Assembly (NCBI RefSeq): GCF_947492715.1
Contig: NZ_CANLNS010000005.1
Location: 186,001-250,000 of the forward strand
Source of the DNA: an uncultured Psychroserpens sp.
Lineage (GTDB): Bacteria > Bacteroidota > Bacteroidia > Flavobacteriales > Flavobacteriaceae
Length of the DNA stretch: 64,000 bases
Direction of reading: 5' to 3'
The notes below the pieces were generated by a model. It searched no databases and had not been told where the DNA came from. It was given only the letters and a program-made list of their open reading frames with translations. Shown here piece after piece: positions 51,951-60,076 of the stretch (its first letter is position 1; every line of letters begins with the position of its first letter). The position numbers and the translations under genes are program-made.

Positions 51951-52487
51951 TTATTTTTTATGCAGCTCAAACTGAAATGAAACCTTTACATCTTCTGCAA
52001 TTTTATTACTAACAAGTTTTGGGATTTCAATGTTATAATCTGAAGCACTAGCTACAAAATCACCGCTTATCATGATTTTATTTTCTTCTGTCTTTACAGT
52101 AATTGCAATATCTTTTAGAGTCTTTGTTTGCCCATGAAATGTAAGACTTCCATTAATAGTATAAGTCGCTAGTGCCTTTTTAAGGTCAAAGTCTTCTATG
52201 GTTCCTTTAAATGTTGCTTTCGGAAATTGGTCAGACTCCGCATAATTCTCATTAAAATGCTCTTCCATGAGTGCATTTTTAAATCGAAACCCCTTAACTA
52301 AAGCTAGGGCTGCAAATTCTCCGTTTTCGGCATTAATAATAGCTGTGACCGAGTTGTTTATTGCAGCAACTTCCTCAAAAGACGCTACTGATGCTTCAAA
52401 ATTAATTGTTCCGGTTTTAGTGATAAACTTGTTTTGAGCTGTTACGTTTAAGTTCATAAATATGAATGCAAATAGAATAGTTTTCAT
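51951..52487 (-). CDS. YceI-family exported protein
   Basis: A 178-residue exported lipocalin-like protein. The start at 52487 gives a signal peptide (MKTILFAFIFMNLNVTAQ); the reading frame is open further upstream but those residues are not signal-like. The YceI fold is clear from TKTGTINFEASVASFEEVAAINNSV, NALMEEHFNENYAESDQFPKATFKG and GSLTFHGQTKTLKDIAITV. YceI proteins bind polyisoprenoid such as ubiquinone in a hydrophobic pocket. It lies downstream of a haem c lipoprotein (14-base gap) and a DUF5777 barrel in the same direction, which suggests a role in handling a lipid or quinone in that unit; this is inference. Confidence 0.92.
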   Translation of the reverse strand: MKTILFAFIFMNLNVTAQNKFITKTGTINFEASVASFEEVAAINNSVTAIINAENGEFAALALVKGFRFKNALMEEHFNENYAESDQFPKATFKGTIEDFDLKKALATYTINGSLTFHGQTKTLKDIAITVKTEENKIMISGDFVASASDYNIEIPKLVSNKIAEDVKVSFQFELHKK

Positions 52488-52501
52488 TGTTTTAAATTTA
52501 A

Positions 52502-52864
52502 TTAGTTTTCTAGTAGACCATCTGCTTCCCACTGTATAACAAGGTCTATTAAGTTTTGTGGTAGTCGTGGCCCACCAAATGGCATTAAAAACCCTTGATC
52601 AGTAGATGAAATTCTATCAATCAAACCGTTGTTTTCAACAGCATTTTTGACATTGTCATAAGTAATTAAAGAAATTGGAGCACCATTTATTGGAGGATTG
52701 CTATGACAACCAATACAATTATTATCAATAATGGGTTTTATATTGTCCACATACGTTACCAGTGTTAAAATTGGTGTGGCGTCTATTAAATCTTCTTCGC
52801 TGGTGTTACTACAATTAAAAAGTAGTAGCAGGCTTATAAGATATAGATTGTATTTAGTTTTCAT
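52502..52864 (-). CDS. Haem c lipoprotein (single CXXCH)
   Basis: A 120-residue lipoprotein with the lipobox LFNC at about residue 18, followed by SNTSEEDL. One haem c motif is present, CIGCH (about 49-53), with a plausible distal ligand methionine in GFLMPFGG near the end. This is a mono-haem cytochrome-type domain of the Bacteroidota planctomycete-cytochrome-like class. It should sit in the outer membrane or inner-membrane outer face. Between the DUF5777 and YceI genes, it is the redox element of the group. Substrate and partner are not known. Confidence 0.87.
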   Translation of the reverse strand: MKTKYNLYLISLLLLFNCSNTSEEDLIDATPILTLVTYVDNIKPIIDNNCIGCHSNPPINGAPISLITYDNVKNAVENNGLIDRISSTDQGFLMPFGGPRLPQNLIDLVIQWEADGLLEN

Positions 52865-52911
52865 TATTCTAAAATTCGTTTAAAGGTGTTATTTTATGTT
52901 GTAGATTTTAA

Positions 52912-53760
52912 TTAAAAAACGCGACTTAGGTTAAACCCGAAATAGATGTTACCATCACTCCAATCTCCAGTAGCTTGTCCCAAGAAACCATTAGTATTCA
53001 TGGCTTGTGCATTAGAGAAATGCATTTGAAATACATGTCCTCCTGTTTCTAAATCAATACCTATAGATAATGGGTTTTTAAATGGAGAATTATCTGCTCT
53101 GTTGAGGTGCCAACCATAATCTGCATTAATAGACCAACGCTTAGAGAGCTTATGACGTGCACCTAAACCCAGAGCAAATTGCGAATTATCTTGGTTGTTT
53201 TGCTGTACATAATTATCATGGAAAAAAGTGGGCACCATTTCAAAAGAAAAGTTGGTGTTTACCTTTCGAGATATAATTATTTGCGTTGTATAGCCAAGGC
53301 GATCTATAAATTCTAACTTTGGCAAATTGTTTTTGTCTAGTGCTGTATTAATTAAAACAGCATTAAACCCAACGATGGTAAAAGGAAAGCCGTTGTCCTG
53401 CTGTCTTACAAGTCTATATTTAGCTGAAGCCTGATATATTTTTTGAAAAGAACTTCTAGAAATACCAATATTAAAACCATCGGAAATGCCATATACGAAA
53501 TTCAATCTAGTCACTGCATCATCCAACCCAAAAAAACTATCAAACCCGTTTTCAATACTACCAAACCGATGTGAAACTATAAAAGTTAATTCGTCTTTTG
53601 CAACTAACTTTGTAGATTCAAAATTCACGATTTTAAGACCTTTAAATGCGGCTGTAGCGTATTGATTATCTGTGCTTTCTGTGTCAATTTCATTTAGTAA
53701 ATCATCTTGAGCTACCGTTAAAATTGGGATAAGAGCTACCAGTATGAATATTTTTTTCAT
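52912..53760 (-). CDS. DUF5777-like outer-membrane beta-barrel protein
   Basis: A 282-residue exported protein (signal peptide MKKIFILVALIPILTVAQ) that is mostly amphipathic beta-strand with the C-terminal strand ending NIYFGFNLSRVF, as in outer-membrane barrels. The sequence ATAAFKGLKIVNFESTKLVAKDELTFIVSHRFG and FGLDDAVTRLNFVYGI fits the DUF5777 family. In Bacteroidota it often accompanies YceI and cytochrome genes, as here. No transported substrate is known. It starts after a terminator-like hairpin at 53780-53814, so it may rely on partial read-through from the copy 2 gene or a promoter I cannot see. Confidence 0.82.
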   Translation of the reverse strand: MKKIFILVALIPILTVAQDDLLNEIDTESTDNQYATAAFKGLKIVNFESTKLVAKDELTFIVSHRFGSIENGFDSFFGLDDAVTRLNFVYGISDGFNIGISRSSFQKIYQASAKYRLVRQQDNGFPFTIVGFNAVLINTALDKNNLPKLEFIDRLGYTTQIIISRKVNTNFSFEMVPTFFHDNYVQQNNQDNSQFALGLGARHKLSKRWSINADYGWHLNRADNSPFKNPLSIGIDLETGGHVFQMHFSNAQAMNTNGFLGQATGDWSDGNIYFGFNLSRVF

Positions 53761-53779
53761 AGTTAATAGATTAAAAAAT

Positions 53780-53814
53780 AAGCCAAACCTTAACCTTTAA
53801 TAAAGATTTGGCTT
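53780..53814 (-). terminator. Hairpin between LTD-like copy 2 and the DUF5777 gene
   Basis: AAGCCAAA pairs with TTTGGCTT and a few inner pairs; T-rich sequence follows on the minus strand. It lies directly after the stop of copy 2, and only 20 bases before the next start, so it may attenuate rather than end transcription. Confidence 0.65.
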
Positions 53815-53821
53815 TATGTTG

Positions 53822-54589
53822 TTATTGTTTAATGAAACGCTTTGTTTCGGTTTTATCTCCATTAGAAATTTTAATGAGATACAAGCCGCTATTCCAGTTT
53901 GATACGTCAATTTGAGATAAGCGTTCAGACTCTAAATTTTTAGAAATGATTTGCTTTCCTAGAATATCAAAAACTTGATACGTTAGGCCTGCTTCACTCG
54001 ATGTAATTTCTATATTTAATAGTGCATTCGTAGGGTTAGGGTAAACGGTAAAACTTGATGTCGTTTCAATATCATCAACACTTAATAAGGTGTCCCAGAA
54101 AGTAACTCCTGTATCTACAGCACTTCCTGTAAATGAATATGGAGGAGCCACATTTACAAAAGTTCCTGCAGTCCAAATACCTTTTGCAACAGCAACATTT
54201 TCTCGACCTTGGCCACCTGCTCCCCATTGCATAAAGTCTACCATACTTGATGCTGTTCCGAAATTGCCCGTAGGAAAGTAAAGCCCTAAATCGGCCGCAG
54301 TTGTACTTAAACTCAAATAGTTTTCAGCAAAGATTGTTACTTCTGCATCTGGACCAAGATTTAACGAACCATCTACAACAGTTGTTTGGGTAGATAAAGT
54401 TTTATATGAGAATAAAGAGCATAGTCTATATGACGCAATATTTACAGTTGATCCTCCAAAATTTTTAATAGTAACTGTATCTCCAGCAGGATCGACATTT
54501 AAGATTCTAATTTGAGCATTCATATTAGAATTTAGTGCAAAAGTAAAAACTAATGCTAGAATGGTTTTAAAAAAGTAATTTGTTTTCAT
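53822..54589 (-). CDS. Secreted LTD-like protein with T9SS sorting domain, copy 2
   Basis: A 255-residue paralogue of the 51125-51898 protein: signal peptide (ending NMNAQ), RILNVDPAGDTVTIKNFGGST, DFMQWGAGGQGRENVAV, GIWTAGTFVNVAPPYSF and GVTFWDTLLSVDDIE, then a T9SS domain (VYPNPTNALLNI) ending KRFIKQ. The two copies lie on opposite strands and point towards the YceI/haem/DUF5777 genes from both sides. It is cotranscribed after the OB-fold gene (24-base gap). Function is unknown. Confidence 0.8.
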   Translation of the reverse strand: MKTNYFFKTILALVFTFALNSNMNAQIRILNVDPAGDTVTIKNFGGSTVNIASYRLCSLFSYKTLSTQTTVVDGSLNLGPDAEVTIFAENYLSLSTTAADLGLYFPTGNFGTASSMVDFMQWGAGGQGRENVAVAKGIWTAGTFVNVAPPYSFTGSAVDTGVTFWDTLLSVDDIETTSSFTVYPNPTNALLNIEITSSEAGLTYQVFDILGKQIISKNLESERLSQIDVSNWNSGLYLIKISNGDKTETKRFIKQ

Positions 54590-54613
54590 AGTAATTTATA
54601 TTTAGTGATTGTA

Positions 54614-54994
54614 TTAATTTGCAATAATGCATTGGTCTAACTTAACTTGTTCCAGCAAGTCGTCATAACCAATAACCCTCCCTTTAACTTTTAACTGAGA
54701 GTTTGGTTTTATTGTGTTTTGAATGGCATTAGTAAACTGGCAAAAGACTTTGTCATCTAATGTAATTGAGTGACTATCACTTTCTGAAATTTTACCAACC
54801 ACTTCAATGGTAGTATTGAGATACTTGGCTTCAGATTCTGAGATGTTTTCTGAAAAACTTAAAGCAATATCAGATGTAGTCATCTTGTATTTAGCATTTT
54901 CACTTTCTATATCTCGATGATCTTGATAGATATAGTTATAGCCTATAATTAAGCCAATAGCTAGAACAATAAGGATGATAATTCGTTTTCGCAT
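54614..54994 (-). CDS. Membrane-anchored OB-fold protein (tRNA_anti-like)
   Basis: A 126-residue protein with one N-terminal membrane helix (residues 5-23) and a C-terminal OB-fold: TTIEVVGKISESDSHSITLDDKVFCQFT and LKVKGRVIGYDDLLEQVKLDQC. The pattern fits the tRNA_anti-like domain of Bacteroidota membrane proteins. Since it faces the periplasm it is unlikely to bind tRNA; a ligand- or peptide-binding role is likelier. It is the first gene of the minus-strand set that continues to LTD-like copy 2. Confidence 0.78.
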   Translation of the reverse strand: MRKRIIILIVLAIGLIIGYNYIYQDHRDIESENAKYKMTTSDIALSFSENISESEAKYLNTTIEVVGKISESDSHSITLDDKVFCQFTNAIQNTIKPNSQLKVKGRVIGYDDLLEQVKLDQCIIAN

Positions 54995-55014
54995 CGTTGT
55001 TAATGTTTTGGTTA

Positions 55015-55049
55015 AAACTGCTCTAACTTTATTTTAGCTAAAGCAGTTT
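55015..55049 (-). terminator. Hairpin downstream of the acidic lipoprotein
   Basis: AAACTGCT pairs with AGCAGTTT around a 19-base loop, with four T on the minus strand. The large loop makes it a modest candidate; it could also be an operator for the OB-fold gene. Confidence 0.45.
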
Positions 55050-55125
55050 AATACAATTTGGAACACAAACAACTAATTCAAAAATAGGATCCCTTATTTT
55101 TCTTTTTCAATGAATGTTGTGAATG

Positions 55126-56199
55126 CTAATTGCATGTATTTCTATAGCGCAATCGATCTACGTTACTTAATCTAAGGTCGATTTTGGTTAAACTGGTATT
55201 ATTAATTTCCTGCAAGCTCCAATTGTTATTACATAAAGGAAGTGCTGGAATATTTATAAGTACAGATATATTATTCCCTGTGCCTGTTGTAAGCCAAGTT
55301 CCGTTGGCTGATGTTGCATTCCAATACACAGTGATCGTACCATTTTCAAAAAAGTTAAAATCATAACCATCGTATACATCGTGATAATTAACATCATCTT
55401 TTTTGAGTCTATCAACGTACCAATCTTCACAACCTACAAGGAATTCTTCCAGTAATTCTGGAGTACAATGGTTACAGTCATCATCGTTATAATCGAAATC
55501 GTCGTCTTCATCACACGAATTTTGAACGTTAGAAATTGTAGACTCTAAGGTTGTTAAAGAATTAATAGCGAGTTGTGAACCATCGTATAGTACAACTGAA
55601 ATTGGAAAATTTATACTTGTAATGTCTTCAGGAGTTAGCGAATTGATAAAATCATAAAGTTCTTTATCACCCGTTAAAATTTCCGTAGATATTAACTCAT
55701 TGAGGGTATTAAATTTTGAAACCGTAAAAGGATAAACAAAATCCAGACATTCAATATCGTTGTCGGCCACATTCTCACCATTACAATTCATAGCAGTGGC
55801 ATTTAATTCGCTTAGCGAGTTTATAGATGTTTCAGTGAAATCCGAATTAATAATAGTAATTGGGAAGTTAATATCTAACTCATCAATATCATCGTCGTTA
55901 TCATCAAAGATAGATTCTACTTCATAATAGTCATCTTCATTGTTAATTTCAATAGTTGTAGAATTGACTGTAACGTCTATAGGAAGTTTGATATTGAAAC
56001 AATTTGCAAAGTCTAAAATATTATCGTTAGAGCCGTCATTAGATGCTGTTCTTTGGATGAGATCGGCTGCCACAGAATTTGCATGTAATATGTCTTCTGG
56101 TGGTGTCTCTATAAACTCTGTCTCCTCTTTTCTACAAGATGTCAATACCATCATTGAAGAAAAAAGAAAAACTAATGTGAATCTAAGTGTTGCTTTCAT
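55126..56199 (-). CDS. Acidic repeat lipoprotein of unknown function
   Basis: A 357-residue lipoprotein with a lipobox LTSC near residue 22. It contains about four loosely repeated beta units of about 55-65 residues: FNIKLPIDVTVNSTTIEI, LDINFPITIINSDFTETSI, LDFVYPFTVSKFNTLNEL and INFPISVVLYDGSQLAI, each followed by a SINSLSEL-like end. Acidic runs lie between (DDNDDDIDELD, DEDDDFDYNDDDC), which could bind calcium. The C-terminal part (WNATSANGTWLTTGTG and SLTKIDLRLSNVDRLRY) looks like a lipocalin-type strand set. It is divergent from the fecI-fecR-TonB receptor operon, and a functional link is possible but not shown. Confidence 0.78.
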   Translation of the reverse strand: MKATLRFTLVFLFSSMMVLTSCRKEETEFIETPPEDILHANSVAADLIQRTASNDGSNDNILDFANCFNIKLPIDVTVNSTTIEINNEDDYYEVESIFDDNDDDIDELDINFPITIINSDFTETSINSLSELNATAMNCNGENVADNDIECLDFVYPFTVSKFNTLNELISTEILTGDKELYDFINSLTPEDITSINFPISVVLYDGSQLAINSLTTLESTISNVQNSCDEDDDFDYNDDDCNHCTPELLEEFLVGCEDWYVDRLKKDDVNYHDVYDGYDFNFFENGTITVYWNATSANGTWLTTGTGNNISVLINIPALPLCNNNWSLQEINNTSLTKIDLRLSNVDRLRYRNTCN

Positions 56200-56314
56200 A
56201 ATTTTGCATTTATATAATTTTAATGCAATTTAATATATAACAACTCAACTTTTAAAACTCCTGAAATTTTAAAGTAAATATTTATTTACCTTTAAATGCT
56301 AAAACAAAAAAGCC

Positions 56315-56839
56315 TTGCCACAAGACCTAAATGAAAACATATGCGAAGCCAGAATTTTTGAGTATGTGTATAATACGTATTCAAAAGATTTACATGACTT
56401 CTTGTATTATAAATATGGAGAGCAATTTAACCCAAGTGATAAAATGCAAGATGCTTTTATTAAGCTTTGGGATAACTGTAAAAAGGTAACACTTAATAAA
56501 GCAAAGTCTTTTTTATTTACAGTAGCTAATAATATGGTGCTTAATGATATCAAACACCATAAAGTAGTTTTAAACCATCAAAAGAATACCCCTAAATCTC
56601 ACACCAATGAAACACCAGAATTTATTTTAGAAGGAGAGCAATTTCTTCAGCGATATAAGGAAGTTTTAGAGGGTTTAAGTGAAGAGCAACGTGTTGCTTT
56701 CTTATTAAATAAAGTAGAAGGGAAGAAGCATAGTGAAATTGCCGAATTTTTGGGTGTGACCAAAAAAGTAGTAGAGTATCGTATTTATAGTGCTTTCAAA
56801 ATATTAAAAACAGAATTGGAAGGCTTTAAAATAAAATAA
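56315..56839 (+). CDS. FecI-type ECF sigma factor
   Basis: A 174-residue sigma factor of the FecI-like group. Region 2 has FNPSDKMQDAFIKLWDNCKK then AKSFLFTVANNMVLNDIKHHK; region 4 has LSEEQRVAFLLNKVEGKKHSEI and the helix-turn-helix GVTKKVVEYRIYSAFKIL. The start is TTG at 56315, because the frame is closed by TAA 13 bases upstream and no ATG lies in it. Followed by FecR and a TonB-dependent receptor, it is the sigma part of a cell-surface signalling system. The regulator is released from FecR when the receptor binds its ligand. Confidence 0.92.
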   Translation: MPQDLNENICEARIFEYVYNTYSKDLHDFLYYKYGEQFNPSDKMQDAFIKLWDNCKKVTLNKAKSFLFTVANNMVLNDIKHHKVVLNHQKNTPKSHTNETPEFILEGEQFLQRYKEVLEGLSEEQRVAFLLNKVEGKKHSEIAEFLGVTKKVVEYRIYSAFKILKTELEGFKIK

Positions 56840-56886
56840 TCAGGAGAAATAGAATTAAAGTTGTTATATAAGTAGTAAATCGATTT

Positions 56887-57801
56887 ATGAATACAGAAGA
56901 CCACATCAAGAAATGGTTAAATGATGAGTTAACACCTGCCGAAAAAGAAGCGTTCGAGCAGGACGAAGATTTTGCATTATATCAAGCGATTGTTGGTGGT
57001 GCTAAAAAATTTAAGGCTTCAGACTTTTCAGAACCTAAATCGTTTGAAGATTTTAAATCGGCTTATGAGGCGCAACATTCCGCAGGTAAAACTTCAAATT
57101 GGAGAAGCAGAATACTACGAATAGCTGGTATGGTTGTTATTGCTATTGGGATCTATTATGGTGTATTCTATAAAACGGTTGCTCATATAGAAACACTGGC
57201 AAGTGAACAAACTACGATTGAATTACCAGATCAATCTGAAGTCACATTAAATGCAGGTTCAGTTATTTTATATGATAAAAAAGATTGGGAGGATAATAGA
57301 CGATTAACGCTTAGTGGCGAAGCTTATTTTAAAGTAGCAAAGGGTAAAACGTTTGATGTTATTACATCTCAAGCTACGGTTACAGTTGTAGGAACCGAAT
57401 TTAATGTAAAGCAAAGAGAAAATTATTTTGAAGTACAATGCTTTGAAGGGATTGTACGTGTAACTTCGAGAGCAGGTAAAACGAAAGAACTTTTAGCAGG
57501 AGATACTTATCGCTTATTAGACGATGTATATACTTGGGGTAAAACAACGTTTGTAGAACCGCAATGGACCCAAAACAGAAGTACATTTAAAGCGGTGCCT
57601 TTTGAGGCCGTTATTGCTGAAATGGAACGACAATATGACATAAAGATTATAGTTGATAATGTAAATACCGAACGATTATTTACAGGAGGATTTATGCATG
57701 ACGATATTGAGAAAGCCCTTTTATCTGTTACAGAACCAATGGATCTAACCTTTAAAATTAATGGATCAAACGACGTTGTAATTCATGGCAATAAAAAATA
57801 A
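56887..57801 (+). CDS. FecR-type anti-sigma factor
   Basis: A 304-residue protein that holds and activates the FecI-type sigma. The N-terminal cytoplasmic part (about 1-70) begins EDHIKKWLNDELTPAEKEAFEQ, the transmembrane helix is at about 76-94, and the periplasmic FecR domain (about 95-195) shows TIELPDQSEVTLNAGSVILYDK and GEAYFKVAKGKTFDVITSQATVTVVGTEFNVK. The C-terminal DUF4974 part follows (FEAVIAEMERQYDIKIIVDN, ERLFTGGFMHDDIEKALLSV). The gene overlaps the start of the receptor gene by 17 bases. Confidence 0.95.
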   Translation: MNTEDHIKKWLNDELTPAEKEAFEQDEDFALYQAIVGGAKKFKASDFSEPKSFEDFKSAYEAQHSAGKTSNWRSRILRIAGMVVIAIGIYYGVFYKTVAHIETLASEQTTIELPDQSEVTLNAGSVILYDKKDWEDNRRLTLSGEAYFKVAKGKTFDVITSQATVTVVGTEFNVKQRENYFEVQCFEGIVRVTSRAGKTKELLAGDTYRLLDDVYTWGKTTFVEPQWTQNRSTFKAVPFEAVIAEMERQYDIKIIVDNVNTERLFTGGFMHDDIEKALLSVTEPMDLTFKINGSNDVVIHGNKK

Positions 57802-60076
57802 GCTGTATTTTTTATGTTTTCTTTTTTTTATATTTTCTTTTGAAATTTGTGCTCAAGAGACTAGAGAAGTTTTGCCGTTAACGGAAGTCCTTACACGCTT
57901 ACAACAGCAGTATAACGTTCAATTTAATTATGCCGAAGATAGCCTAGAAGGTATTAATGTAATTCCTCCTAAACGAGATCTTAGCTTGACTGAAGTCTTA
58001 TCTTATTTGGAACATAATACCCAATTATCATTTCAAAATCTTGATGGCACATTTATTTTAGTTCGCCTTAAAGAAACTCCATTTGAGCTACAACAACTTT
58101 CTGAAGTTATTGTCTCCAAATATATTGTTAAGGGGATTAATAGATTGAGTGATGGGGCTTACGAAATTAATTTTTCGGAGTTTGATATTCTTCCAGGATT
58201 AACAGATACTGATGTTTTGCAAGCAGTACAGGCACTTCCAGGGATTCAAAGTATCAATGAAACTGTATCGAATATTAATATAAGAGGAGGAACACATGAT
58301 CAGAATCTCATTTTATGGGATGGTATAAAAATGTATCAATCGGGACATTTTTTTGGGTTAATTTCAATGTTTAATCCTCAAATTACTCAACAAGTTAGTG
58401 TCCTAAAGAATGGTACTGAAACTGCACTTACCGATGGTGTATCAGGGACGATTTCAATGGAAACTAACACTAAAATTAATGATAAATTTAAGGGGAGTTT
58501 AGGCCTTAATTTTATAGATACCAATGGCTTCGCCGATATTCCCATCAATGAAAAGTCATCTTTGCAGGTTGCTGCACGTAAATCGATTAGCGATTTTACT
58601 GAAACACCAACGTATGCGAATTTCTTTGATCGTATTGCTCAAGATACCGAAGTAGAAATGAATACTAATGATATTTTAAATTCTGACCAAGAGTTCGATT
58701 TTTATGATATGTCCTTTCGTTGGTTATATTCTATTTCTGAAAAAGACCGACTTCAGGTTAATTTTTTGAATGCAAGTAACGAATTAAGCTTTAACGAAAA
58801 TTCAATCTTAGATGGATTCGAAACCTCACGTCAGAGTAGTTTGAGACAGAACAGCATTGCTGGGGGAATTCAATATAAAAGATCATGGAATGATATCTGG
58901 CAAACAACGTTTGAAATTTATGAAACCGATTATAAATTAAAGGCTATCAATGCCAATATTATTGACGCTCAACGATTTCAGCAAGAAAACGTGGTGTCTG
59001 AAACAAGCCTAAAACTTAAAGCTAATTATAAGATAAACGATAAGTTGCAATGGTTCAATGGCTACCATTTTGTTGAAACCGAAATCACTAATCTTGATGA
59101 TGTTGATAATCCGCGTTTTCGTTCGTTGGTATCTGAAGTTGTAAGAACTCATGGTCTATTTTCTCAGCTAAATTATAGGTCTTCCAATAAGAAAACGAAC
59201 TTAAATTTCGGATTAAGATATAATTATATTGATAAGTTTAAAAGGCATATTCTAGAACCAAGATTAGCCTTTAATCATAAGTTTTTAAGCCATTTTAATT
59301 TTGAGATTTTAGGAGAATTTAAACATCAAAATACATCACAAATTATCAATTTTCAAAATGACTTTTTAGGGATTGAAAAACGACGATGGCAATTATCAAA
59401 CGATGCAGATATTCCTGTAATTAGAAGTAAACAGGTGTCTTTCGGTTTGAGTTATATTAAAAAAGGTTGGTTGCTTAGTGCAGATGGATATTACAAATAT
59501 GTGAAGGGGATTACAACGCAAAGTCAAGGGTTTCAAAATCAATATGAATTTGTAAAAACCAACGGAAATTATGATGCTTTTGGTGCAGATTTCATTTTAA
59601 GAAAAGAAATTAAAGATTTTACTGCCTGGCTAAGTTATACCTATATGAATAGTAATTATACCTTTAATGGACTTCCAGAAAATTCGTTTCCAAATAATTT
59701 TGACATCAGTCACTCTGTTACGTTTGGAGCTGCTTATTCAATGGAACGTTTGAAGTTGTCTGCAGGACTCAATTGGCACTCTGGTAAACCGACGACACGA
59801 CCAATACCTGGTAATGAAATTGTAAATGATGCGATTAATTTTGAAGGAACAAATTCGAGTCAATTAAATGATTATTTAAGAATTGATATCTCTGCGCTTT
59901 ATGACTTAAACCTTTGGAAGGATACTAAAGCAGATTTAGGAATTTCCATTTGGAATGTGCTAGACAAAAACAATCAAATAAATAATTTTTACAGAATTAT
60001 TAATGATGGTGTTAATGAAACCTTGCAAAGTTCTTTGGGCTTAACTCCAAATGCTGTATTGCGAGTGCACTTTTAA
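57785..60076 (+). CDS. TonB-dependent receptor with N-terminal STN domain
   Basis: A 763-residue outer-membrane receptor with a signal peptide (ending FEICAQ), an STN signalling domain (about 28-85, VLPLTEVLTRLQQQYNVQFNY and LSLTEVLSYLEHNTQLSF), a plug (about 130-235, with LPGIQSINETVSNINIRGG and GTETALTDGVSGTISME) and a 22-strand barrel ending NAVLRVHF with the terminal aromatic residue needed for assembly. The STN domain contacts FecR and makes this a signalling receptor. There is no carboxypeptidase-regulatory-like domain and no SusD partner nearby, so a sus-type glycan locus is unlikely. The ligand is unknown; the partial FecE-like ATPase at the window end hints at iron or haem. Confidence 0.95.
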   Translation: MAIKNKLYFLCFLFFIFSFEICAQETREVLPLTEVLTRLQQQYNVQFNYAEDSLEGINVIPPKRDLSLTEVLSYLEHNTQLSFQNLDGTFILVRLKETPFELQQLSEVIVSKYIVKGINRLSDGAYEINFSEFDILPGLTDTDVLQAVQALPGIQSINETVSNINIRGGTHDQNLILWDGIKMYQSGHFFGLISMFNPQITQQVSVLKNGTETALTDGVSGTISMETNTKINDKFKGSLGLNFIDTNGFADIPINEKSSLQVAARKSISDFTETPTYANFFDRIAQDTEVEMNTNDILNSDQEFDFYDMSFRWLYSISEKDRLQVNFLNASNELSFNENSILDGFETSRQSSLRQNSIAGGIQYKRSWNDIWQTTFEIYETDYKLKAINANIIDAQRFQQENVVSETSLKLKANYKINDKLQWFNGYHFVETEITNLDDVDNPRFRSLVSEVVRTHGLFSQLNYRSSNKKTNLNFGLRYNYIDKFKRHILEPRLAFNHKFLSHFNFEILGEFKHQNTSQIINFQNDFLGIEKRRWQLSNDADIPVIRSKQVSFGLSYIKKGWLLSADGYYKYVKGITTQSQGFQNQYEFVKTNGNYDAFGADFILRKEIKDFTAWLSYTYMNSNYTFNGLPENSFPNNFDISHSVTFGAAYSMERLKLSAGLNWHSGKPTTRPIPGNEIVNDAINFEGTNSSQLNDYLRIDISALYDLNLWKDTKADLGISIWNVLDKNNQINNFYRIINDGVNETLQSSLGLTPNAVLRVHF

